A DNA stretch of 12,979 nucleotides from Methanomicrobiales archaeon (GTDB taxonomy: Archaea > Halobacteriota > Methanomicrobia > Methanomicrobiales > JACTUA01), in the NCBI GenBank assembly GCA_028679035.1, contig JAJRCL010000060.1:1-12979 (forward strand), written 5' to 3'. Every line of letters begins with the position of its first letter. Within the stretch, counting starts at the first letter, position 1. The position numbers and the translations under genes are program-made. Positions 1 through 5,943 of the stretch are shown piece by piece. The notes beneath the pieces are model-generated. The model saw nothing but the letters and a program-made list of their open reading frames with translations. It was not told the origin of the DNA and did no database searches.

Positions 1-107
1 CCCCACAGGTTTGGAGACAGGGCCGTTATGCCGATAATAACGGCAATGGCGGCAAGCACCAGAACCGCTGCAATGAGAATGATCACTTCCTTTTTCATGG
101 GAATCAC
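1..107 (-). CDS. N-terminus of a membrane-anchored or exported protein (partial)
   Basis: Only the first ~35 codons are in the window; the gene runs off the left edge. Two lysines (MKKE) are followed by about 23 residues of almost pure Ile/Leu/Val/Ala, then a Ser-Pro-Asn turn. This is a typical N-terminal signal or anchor segment, so the protein is probably inserted in or exported across the membrane. The start is ambiguous. A GTG at 107-105 has a good Shine-Dalgarno (GGAGG on the minus strand, plus positions 113-117, 5 nt away). The in-frame ATG at 98-96 lies three codons further and begins the lysine-rich stretch. The gene is transcribed divergently from the cysteine operon. No family can be named from so short a piece, and the hydrophobic segment could equally be a cleaved signal peptide. 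Confidence 0.6.
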   Translation of the reverse strand, partial: MIPMKKEVIILIAAVLVLAAIAVIIGITALSPNLW

Positions 108-130
108 TGAATCCTCCGATAGGGAGATGA

Positions 131-139
131 GGATATAGC
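131..139 (-). promoter_or_regulatory. Possible TATA box for the leftward gene
   Basis: On the minus strand this reads GCTATATCC, similar to an archaeal TATA box. It lies about 25 nt upstream of the GTG/ATG starts of the leftward membrane-protein gene, which would give a leaderless or very short-leader transcript. Another AT-rich stretch at 164-176 could serve instead with a longer leader that would include the GGAGG ribosome site. Confidence 0.25.
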
Positions 140-290
140 ATTTTCGTCAGACGTCAGAAAAAAATGGAGTATTTTTTGGAAGATTTCCTGGCACTATCAG
201 CAGCATTTAAACGCTCATGTGAGACCAGCCGGACTTTGGATATTTCGGATATTCTCTCCGCGTTGGAAATGTACCCGCACACACAGATAT

Positions 291-300
291 CTTTATAAAG
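291..300 (+). promoter_or_regulatory. TATA box of the tRNA-Cys / cysteine operon
   Basis: CTTTATAAAG is a strong archaeal TATA-box match in an AT-rich stretch. Transcription normally starts 22-27 nt downstream of the TATA centre, which here is about 318-323. That is exactly where the first palindromic operator begins (321). The tRNA would then carry a 5' leader of roughly 45 nt, to be removed by RNase P. No other convincing TATA box lies between here and the tRNA. Confidence 0.65.
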
Positions 301-320
301 AATTATTGGTAACAGGATAA

Positions 321-332
321 TCACAATTGTGA
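321..332. promoter_or_regulatory. Operator 1, perfect palindrome TCACAATTGTGA
   Basis: This is a perfect 12-bp palindrome at the predicted transcription start of the cysteine operon. The identical 12-mer occurs at 10568-10579, upstream of the HTH regulator gene, and a one-mismatch copy follows at 334-345. The position over the start site suggests repression, because a bound dimer would block RNA polymerase or its entry. The regulator encoded at 10181-10525 is the likely binder (inference). Confidence 0.7.
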
Positions 333-333
333 T

Positions 334-345
334 TCACAATTGTGG
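334..345. promoter_or_regulatory. Operator 2, near-perfect copy TCACAATTGTGG
   Basis: Second copy of the operator, 13 bp centre-to-centre from the first, with the 10-bp core CACAATTGTG intact and only the last base changed. Tandem spacing slightly above one helical turn would place two dimers on nearly the same DNA face and allow cooperative binding. It lies 22 nt upstream of the mature tRNA-Cys 5' end. Confidence 0.65.
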
Positions 346-367
346 ATTCCAATCTCAACCATTCTCA

Positions 368-439
368 GCCAGGGTGGCAGAGTGGCAATGCGTCTGACTG
401 CAGATCAGATCTAAATGAGTTCGATTCTCATCCCTGGCT
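368..439 (+). tRNA. tRNA-Cys (anticodon GCA)
   Basis: A complete 72-nt cloverleaf folds by eye. The acceptor stem GCCAGGG (368-374) pairs perfectly with CCCTGGC (432-438). The D-arm has a 3-bp stem (377-379/389-391) and GG at 384-385. The anticodon stem TCTGA/TCAGA (393-397/405-409) closes the loop CTGCAGA, giving anticodon GCA at 400-402. The variable loop is 5 nt, and the T-arm ATGAG/CTCAT (415-419/427-431) closes the loop TTCGATT. The discriminator is U (439), as expected for tRNA-Cys; CCA is not encoded. In organisms with SepCysS this tRNA is charged with phosphoserine by SepRS and then converted to Cys-tRNA by SepCysS, whose gene starts 8 nt after the tRNA. Both appear to be expressed from the operator-controlled promoter at 291-345. 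Confidence 0.96.
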
Positions 440-447
440 CTGGAACT

Positions 448-1812
448 ATGGATTTACGGGTTCACAAGACATTTGAGGCGTTATTCCTCCTGGAAGATAT
501 CCGGGAAATTTTCCGGCAGTCAACACCGAAGGGGCTGACAAAAGCAGAAAAGGAGAGATTCTCGCAATTAATCACCGGTCTGAAAAAAATCATTGATGAA
601 ATGGAAACGGGGAAAGGGACACCCGCATCTTCGAAGATCGTAGGATCGATCGACCTGCGCACCCGCGAGGAGGAGTGCATCAACATTCACCCGATCCAGC
701 GGGGAGGACGGCTCACCCCGGAAGCACGGAAAGCGGTTATTGCCTACGGAGATGGCTACTCCACCTGTGATTTCTGCCGCAAGCCTTTCCGTCTCGACAA
801 GATCACACGTCCCGGAATCCTTGACTTCCATGAGGAACTCGCACAGTTCGTGGGTATGGACCAGGCACGGGTCGTCCCCGGTGCACGCCGGGGCTTCCAG
901 GCAGCGGTTTCTGCGGTCGCAGAGAAAGGCGATACGGTGATTGTATCGGCACTTGCCCATTACACCGAGTTCCTTGCCGCGGAACAGGCGGATGCGATTG
1001 TAAAAGAGGTACCGCTGAGTCCGAGGAACCTGATAACGTCGGATGCAACGGCACAGAAAATCGAGGAGGTAAGCAGGGAGACCGGAAAATTACCGGCATT
1101 GATCATGATAGACCATTTCGATTACCAGTACGCGAACGAGCATGATGTCTTGGGAATCGCAAAAGTTGCGAAACAGTACGGGATACCATTCCTCTACAAT
1201 GGGGCATATTCTGTCGGCATCCGCCCGGTAAACGGAAAAGAGATCGGCGCCGACTTTGTCGTGGGATCCGGCCACAAGAGCATGGCTTCAGTCGCGCCCA
1301 GTGGCGTACTCGCCACAACCAACGAGTGGGCGCCCAAAGTATTCCGAACGACCCGGATGGTCGGGGATATCACGAAACGGAAGTTTGGGATTAAGGAGGT
1401 CGAGATGATGGGCTGCACGCTGATGGGAGCAACACTGCTCTCCATGATGGCCTCTTTCCCCGCCGTCAAGGAGCGCACGCAGCACTGGGACGAGGAGCTG
1501 CAGAAGACCAACTACTTCCTGGACCAGTTCCAGCGTGTGCACGGAAGCACGGTACTCTCTGAGTATCCGCGGAAGAACACCCTCACAAAGGTCGACACTA
1601 CCGGAAGCTTCGATACGGTGGCAAAGACCCACAAGCGCCGGGGATTCTTCTTCAGCGATGAGCTGGCAGGGCGGGGCATTGTCGGGGAGTTTGCCGGTGC
1701 GACCCGCACCTGGAAGCTGAACACCTACGGGCTTACCTGGGACCAGATCCGGTACCTGGCAGAATCGTTCGTCGCCATCGGCGAGAAGTACAACATCCCT
1801 GTTACCGGGTGA
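448..1812 (+). CDS. pscS: O-phospho-L-seryl-tRNA:Cys-tRNA synthase (SepCysS) with N-terminal helical extension
   Basis: A PLP enzyme of 454 aa that converts Sep-tRNA-Cys to Cys-tRNA-Cys using a sulfide or persulfide donor. Family landmarks are all present: the cysteine pair C107/C110 (CDFC), which matches the essential N-terminal cysteines of SepCysS; the PLP lysine K277 in SGHKSMA; and a third cysteine, C323 (MMGCTLMG), matching the persulfide-carrying cysteine. The first ~75 residues are an extra, charged helical region ahead of the usual SepCysS core (the family is normally about 370-400 aa). This may be a SepCysE-like module that docks SepRS (inference). An upstream in-frame ATG at 415 lies inside the T-arm of tRNA-Cys, so the ATG at 448 is taken as start. 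With only 8 nt between the tRNA and that ATG there is no Shine-Dalgarno outside the tRNA; translation is presumably leaderless or near-leaderless after tRNA 3' processing. SepRS itself is not in the window. Confidence 0.93.
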   Translation: MDLRVHKTFEALFLLEDIREIFRQSTPKGLTKAEKERFSQLITGLKKIIDEMETGKGTPASSKIVGSIDLRTREEECINIHPIQRGGRLTPEARKAVIAYGDGYSTCDFCRKPFRLDKITRPGILDFHEELAQFVGMDQARVVPGARRGFQAAVSAVAEKGDTVIVSALAHYTEFLAAEQADAIVKEVPLSPRNLITSDATAQKIEEVSRETGKLPALIMIDHFDYQYANEHDVLGIAKVAKQYGIPFLYNGAYSVGIRPVNGKEIGADFVVGSGHKSMASVAPSGVLATTNEWAPKVFRTTRMVGDITKRKFGIKEVEMMGCTLMGATLLSMMASFPAVKERTQHWDEELQKTNYFLDQFQRVHGSTVLSEYPRKNTLTKVDTTGSFDTVAKTHKRRGFFFSDELAGRGIVGEFAGATRTWKLNTYGLTWDQIRYLAESFVAIGEKYNIPVTG

Positions 1813-1817
1813 GTTAC

Positions 1818-3113
1818 ATGAGTGGACGAAAATACGGACTTGACACCATTGCCCTTCACGCAGGGCAGACGCCCGATCCGACGACCGGATCCCGGGCTGT
1901 ACCTATCTATCAGACTACATCATATGTCTTTAAAAGCACCGAGCACGCGGCAAACCTGTTCGCGCTCCGGGAGCTCGGGAACATCTATACCCGGCTCATG
2001 AACCCGACGACGGATGTGTTCGAGCAGAGAGTTACCGCGATCGAGGGAGGTACCGGCGCACTCGCCGTCGCATCCGGACAGGCAGCGGAGACGCTGGCCC
2101 TTCTTGCCATTACGCGTCCGGGGGATGAGATCCTATCAGCAAACAACCTCTATGGCGGGACCTACGAGCTCTTCAACTACACCTTTCCGAAGCTCGGGAG
2201 AACGGTGAAATTTGTCGAGTCCTCGAAGCCGGAGGAGTTCCGGGATGCAATTACACCAAAGACCCGGGCGATCTTTGCCGAGACGATCGGCAATCCCAAG
2301 CTCGATGTGCCGGACTTTGCAGCGATCGCCAGGATCGCACACGACGCCGGTATTCCGTTTGTCGTGGACAACACTGTGGGCATCACCCTCGTCCGGCCGA
2401 TCGAGCATGGGGCAGACATTGTTGTCCATTCCGCAACAAAATTCATCGGCGGGCACGGGACTTCGATCGGTGGAGTGATCGTCGACTCAGGAAAGTTTGC
2501 CTGGGATAATGGCAAATTCCCGGAGTTCACGGAACCGGACCCGAGCTACCATGGCCTGAAGTACTGGGATGCCTTCGGGAACTTCCCGGGCCTGGGCAAT
2601 GTCGCCTTCATTTTCAAGGTGCGGGTGCAGCTCCTGCGAGACATGGGTGCTGCGCTCTCGCCGTTCAATGCATGGCTCTTTCTGCAGGGCCTCGAGACGC
2701 TGCCGCTGCGAATGCGTAGGCATACGGAAAATGCGATGAAGGTTGCCACGTTCCTTTCGACACACCCGAAGGTATCCTGGGTGAACTACCCCGGACTTCC
2801 CGGGCATGCGGGCCATGAACTTGCCCGGCGGTACCTGAAAGGTGGATACGGGGCGCTGATCGGCTTTGGGATCAAGGGAGGAAAGACAGCGGCGGTGAAA
2901 TTCATCGAGTCGGTCCAGCTCTTCTCCCACCTTGCCAATATCGGGGATGCAAAGAGCCTGGTCATTCATCCGGCAACGACGACCCACCAGCAACTGAGCG
3001 CGGAAGAGCAGAAAGCCACCGGGGTTACTGAAGACTTTATCCGGCTCTCCGTCGGCCTCGAAGATCCAGAAGACCTGATCTACGAACTCGACCAGGCATT
3101 ATCGAAGGTATGA
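1818..3113 (+). CDS. metY: O-acetylhomoserine sulfhydrylase
   Basis: A 431-aa fold-type I PLP enzyme of the Cys/Met metabolism family. It makes homocysteine from O-acetylhomoserine and sulfide. The PLP lysine is K208 in SATKFIGGHGTS, the form typical of the long MetY subgroup rather than of cystathionine synthases or lyases. Length and the N-terminal LHAGQ motif also fit MetY, as does the C-terminal SVGLEDPEDLI. The next gene, metX, makes its substrate, which supports this assignment. Start: the ATG at 1818 has a GGTGAG ribosome site 4 nt upstream; a GTG at 1809 that overlaps the pscS stop codon is possible and would add three residues. A methionine gamma-lyase or an O-acetylserine-using activity cannot be excluded from sequence alone. 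Confidence 0.9.
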   Translation: MSGRKYGLDTIALHAGQTPDPTTGSRAVPIYQTTSYVFKSTEHAANLFALRELGNIYTRLMNPTTDVFEQRVTAIEGGTGALAVASGQAAETLALLAITRPGDEILSANNLYGGTYELFNYTFPKLGRTVKFVESSKPEEFRDAITPKTRAIFAETIGNPKLDVPDFAAIARIAHDAGIPFVVDNTVGITLVRPIEHGADIVVHSATKFIGGHGTSIGGVIVDSGKFAWDNGKFPEFTEPDPSYHGLKYWDAFGNFPGLGNVAFIFKVRVQLLRDMGAALSPFNAWLFLQGLETLPLRMRRHTENAMKVATFLSTHPKVSWVNYPGLPGHAGHELARRYLKGGYGALIGFGIKGGKTAAVKFIESVQLFSHLANIGDAKSLVIHPATTTHQQLSAEEQKATGVTEDFIRLSVGLEDPEDLIYELDQALSKV

Positions 3114-4588
3114 CCGTGAAAAACCATTGCCAGGGAACCGTCGAAACATCCTCGTACCGGATGGATGAACCTCTGGTGCTGGAGAGCGGAGTGACCCTCG
3201 GGAACATCACCATCGCGTACGAGACGTATGGGAGGTTAAACACCGAGCGCAACAACGCGATCCTGATCTGCCATGCACTCTCGGGAGATGCGCACGCAGC
3301 CGGGATCCATGCAGTGGACGGGCGACGGGGGTGGTGGGATATCGCGATCGGACCAGGGAAAGGATTCGACACGGACCGGTACTTCGTGATCTGTTCGAAC
3401 ATTATCGGGGGTTGCAAAGGGTCCACCGGCCCATCTTCGGTCAATCCGGAAACTGGCTCGCCTTTTGGCGTAACATTTCCGGTCATTACGATCCGGGATA
3501 TGGTGAATGCCCAGAAACGTCTCATCGACCATCTGGGGATACGCCAACTCTACGCGGTAGCGGGAGGGTCGATGGGAGGCATGCAGGTACTCCAGTGGGG
3601 GGTGACGTATCCGGAAATGGTCCGCAAGCTCGTCGTAATCGCATCCTGCGCCTATTCCACGCCCCAGCAGATCGCGTTCAATGAAGTCGGACGCCGGGCG
3701 ATTATGGCTGATCCGGCCTGGAATAACGGTGACTACTATGGCGGAGAGCCTCCGGTCCAGGGCCTCGCTCTCGCCCGGATGGTCGGGCACATCACATACC
3801 TTTCCGATGCATCGATGCATGCGAAATTCGGCAGGAATCTGCAGGACCGGAAGAACATCGCCTATGACTTCTCTATGGAATTCCAGGTCGAGAGCTACCT
3901 GCATCACCAGGGTGATACGTTTACCCGGCGATTCGATGCGAACTCGTACCTCTACATCACTAAAGCGATCGATTATTTCGACCTCACCCGGAACGGTTCC
4001 GTGATCGACGGGTTGCGGAAAATCGCATCACAGGTACTGGTCATTTCGATAACATCCGACTGGCTTTATCCTGCATACCAGTCGCAGGAGATAGTCTCAG
4101 GGCTTACGGCGAACGAAACGGATGTCCAGTACTGCGAGCTGCGCTCCAATTACGGTCATGATGCATTCCTGCTGGAAGGCGGACAGTTGAATTACCTGCT
4201 GTCGCGTTTCCTTTCCCACACCGTGGTCCGTGACGTGATGATTAACAATGTCCCGACCATCGCCGAGAGGGCATCCATCACCGACGCGGCACGTCTCATC
4301 ATTGAAAAGCAGGTGAATCACCTGCCGGTGCTTTCCGGCGATCACCGGCTTGTCGGGATTGTGACGTCGTGGGATATCGCAAAATCGGTTGCACACCGTC
4401 ATGAAAACCTTGAAGCGATCATGACGAGGAACGTCATCACGACGACCGCGGATGAACCGGTGGAGAAGGCGGCAAAGATGATGGAACGGCATACTATATC
4501 GGCGCTGCCGGTCGTTGATGACGAAATGCACGTCATCGGCCTGATCTCAAGCGAAGGGATCAGCACTCTCGTCGGAAGGTGTTCATGA
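3110..4588 (+). CDS. metX: Homoserine O-acetyltransferase with C-terminal CBS pair
   Basis: A 492-aa fusion. Residues 1 to about 370 are an alpha/beta-hydrolase MetX: the nucleophile S154 sits in GGSMGGMQ, the acid is D317 (TSDWLYP) and the base is H350 (NYGHDAFLLE), with the family GDAHAAG oxyanion region near residue 60. It acetylates homoserine from acetyl-CoA for the following MetY step. Residues ~373-492 form two CBS motifs (VVRDVM... and IMTRNVITT...), a Bateman module that usually binds adenosyl ligands such as AdoMet, AMP or ATP. That makes feedback by AdoMet or energy state plausible (inference). The ATG overlaps the metY stop (ATGA), indicating translational coupling. MetX homologues can use succinyl-CoA; the substrate choice is not proven here. 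Confidence 0.92.
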   Translation: MTVKNHCQGTVETSSYRMDEPLVLESGVTLGNITIAYETYGRLNTERNNAILICHALSGDAHAAGIHAVDGRRGWWDIAIGPGKGFDTDRYFVICSNIIGGCKGSTGPSSVNPETGSPFGVTFPVITIRDMVNAQKRLIDHLGIRQLYAVAGGSMGGMQVLQWGVTYPEMVRKLVVIASCAYSTPQQIAFNEVGRRAIMADPAWNNGDYYGGEPPVQGLALARMVGHITYLSDASMHAKFGRNLQDRKNIAYDFSMEFQVESYLHHQGDTFTRRFDANSYLYITKAIDYFDLTRNGSVIDGLRKIASQVLVISITSDWLYPAYQSQEIVSGLTANETDVQYCELRSNYGHDAFLLEGGQLNYLLSRFLSHTVVRDVMINNVPTIAERASITDAARLIIEKQVNHLPVLSGDHRLVGIVTSWDIAKSVAHRHENLEAIMTRNVITTTADEPVEKAAKMMERHTISALPVVDDEMHVIGLISSEGISTLVGRCS

Positions 4589-5166
4589 GAATCCTTTCGA
4601 TTCATGCGGATTATATCCGGTACAAGGTCACCAGAAAAACAAGAATTGCCGAGGAACCGGCCGTGTGGGAGGATGAGATGCACGATTGTGTTGTCCTTTT
4701 CACCTGTATTGAGAAGCTGGACGAAATCAACCCGTCCCTGGTGATCGAAAGCGCCGCAAAGAGCGTGATGGAACGTCTCGGAAAACTGAAAGTGCACAGA
4801 GTCATGGTCTTCCCCTATGCACACCTGACGAGATCCCTCAGCGCACCGGGAACGGCATTACAGGTCCTTAAAGGGCTGGAAGATACTCTGCGTGGAAGAG
4901 ACTTTGTCGTGAAGAGGGCACCATTCGGGTGGTACAAGGAGTTCGAGCTGAAGAGCAAAGGGCATCCGCTCGCTGACCAATCGATGACGATCTGTCCGTA
5001 CCAGGGTCGCGAATGCGACTTCGAATGTCCCTACTGCCACAGCCCGTTACGAACCGGGGACGGAACAGGAGACGGAACACCTCATCCGGTGGGAACGCCG
5101 GAAAAAGCAGGTACCGGGTGTGCAGGAAGGGCAGCAAACCCGGTGGGGCTGGAAAAATACCCATGA
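4585..5166 (+). CDS. Free-standing threonyl-tRNA synthetase-type editing domain with Cys motif
   Basis: A 193-aa protein whose first ~133 residues match the N-terminal editing domain of archaeal ThrRS (a D-aminoacyl-tRNA deacylase-like fold): MRILSIHADYIRYKV at the start, FPYAHL with H80, and RAPFGWYKEF (Y117, K118) followed by KGHPLAD. In archaeal ThrRS this domain removes serine from Ser-tRNA-Thr. No catalytic or anticodon-binding domain follows. Instead there is a cluster C137-x6-C144-x3-C148-x2-C151, which looks like a metal site, and a low-complexity Gly/Thr/Pro tail. The position normally occupied by a conserved Glu two residues after HPL is Asp (D131). The ATG overlaps the metX stop and has a GGAAGGTG ribosome site; a GTG at 4579 is the alternative. 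Its presence in a tRNA-Cys/SepCysS operon suggests a role on tRNA, but the substrate is unknown. Confidence 0.8.
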   Translation: MRILSIHADYIRYKVTRKTRIAEEPAVWEDEMHDCVVLFTCIEKLDEINPSLVIESAAKSVMERLGKLKVHRVMVFPYAHLTRSLSAPGTALQVLKGLEDTLRGRDFVVKRAPFGWYKEFELKSKGHPLADQSMTICPYQGRECDFECPYCHSPLRTGDGTGDGTPHPVGTPEKAGTGCAGRAANPVGLEKYP

Positions 5167-5642
5167 CAGAGGTAGAGATCACGCAGAAACGGGCACTGCT
5201 CCTGATGGGCTGCCCGGAAGTTCCGGTCCAGACGGGTATCGGGCTCTATCTCGGCTGGCTCCTGAACAGTATCGGGTGGGACGTTAAGACCGCGGGGAAC
5301 CCCTCGGTACTGCAGCTGTTCCGGGTGTCGGATCCGGAAAAGCACTATATACGGAAAATAATGGATCTCGATAAATCCATCGCAGACATCGTGGAAAATG
5401 GAGAGCAATACGACCTGTGCGTCGTGTTTGCCCATAATGATGCAGGTATTTCCTACGCAGCGACGATGCATCATCTTCTGAAAGGGCGCCTGATGGTGAT
5501 TGTATTCGGCAGGAACGCAGAGACCCTTGCCAGTCAGATCGACTTTCCCTGCGAGAAGATTGTCGAGAAAGCGGTCCACAATCCGATGGTGCTGAAGAAA
5601 AAAATCAACGAGGCATTCGGATGGCGTGCATCGACGAGCTAG
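5163..5642 (+). CDS. DUF1890 family protein
   Basis: A 159-aa protein recognised as DUF1890, a family found essentially in methanogens and without an assigned reaction. The sequence alternates beta strands and helices in a Rossmann-like pattern (RALLLMGCPEVP, LCVVFAHNDAGISYA, LMVIVFGRN). It carries three cysteines: one near the N-terminus in MGCPE, one in DLCVVF and one in FPCEKI. It has no signal or membrane segment, so it is cytoplasmic. The ATG overlaps the stop of the editing-domain gene (ATGA), and the 3' end overlaps the DUF1894 gene by 22 nt, so both neighbours are probably translated in coupling. Pairing with DUF1894 is a family habit and implies a joint function. No function is proposed. 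Confidence 0.8.
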   Translation: MTEVEITQKRALLLMGCPEVPVQTGIGLYLGWLLNSIGWDVKTAGNPSVLQLFRVSDPEKHYIRKIMDLDKSIADIVENGEQYDLCVVFAHNDAGISYAATMHHLLKGRLMVIVFGRNAETLASQIDFPCEKIVEKAVHNPMVLKKKINEAFGWRASTS

Positions 5643-5920
5643 AGAAGGAAGTCCTCCTCTCCGGAGCATCCTTTGCGGAATGCCGTGCGTATGTCGAGGG
5701 GCGCTATACGGAAGTGTACTATGTCGACCCCGGCTACAAAATCTTTGACAAGCACATCATCGGGATTCCACCGATTGCTGTCGGGATCGAGCAGGATTCC
5801 GTCATATTTCCCTTCACAAAACCCTGCTATGGGACCTTCCTTCTGAAAATGGAAAGCCAGGAGGAAGCGGATCGTATGCGATCCCTCGGAAGGAGAAAAG
5901 GGACGAAAAAATCCCGGTAG
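5621..5920 (+). CDS. DUF1894 family protein
   Basis: A small 99-aa cytoplasmic protein recognised as DUF1894, another methanogen-restricted family, here overlapping its usual partner DUF1890 by 22 nt. Visible features are two early cysteines (MACIDE, AECRAY), a central segment rich in Tyr, Ile and Pro (YYVDPGYKIFDKHIIGIPP), a cysteine in KPCYGTF, and a very basic C-terminal tail (RRKGTKKSR). The start at 5621 has a GAGG ribosome site within the end of DUF1890. Its role is unknown; its place between cysteine genes and thiI suggests sulfur or redox metabolism, but only by association. Confidence 0.78.
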   Translation: MACIDELEKEVLLSGASFAECRAYVEGRYTEVYYVDPGYKIFDKHIIGIPPIAVGIEQDSVIFPFTKPCYGTFLLKMESQEEADRMRSLGRRKGTKKSR

Positions 5921-5943
5921 GAAAGACTGGAAGGAAGGACGAA

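Noticed and set aside
321..345. CRP-like sites (TGTGA/TCACA halves)
   Set aside because: The halves resemble bacterial CRP half-sites, but they are fused into a compact 12-bp palindrome, CRP is a bacterial regulator, and the context is archaeal.
301..367. Riboswitch or T-box upstream of tRNA-Cys
   Set aside because: The structure here is explained by two short palindromic operators; T-boxes are bacterial, and no larger conserved fold is visible before the tRNA.
415..447. Upstream in-frame ATG that would lengthen SepCysS by 11 residues
   Set aside because: It lies within the T-arm and acceptor stem of tRNA-Cys (368-439). The next ATG at 448 starts a sensible N-terminus outside the tRNA.
4992..5166. 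Frameshift separating the editing-domain protein from a lost ThrRS catalytic part
   Set aside because: The downstream sequence is DUF1890 in its own ATGA-coupled frame, and no ThrRS motifs are found in any frame, so the protein is naturally free-standing.
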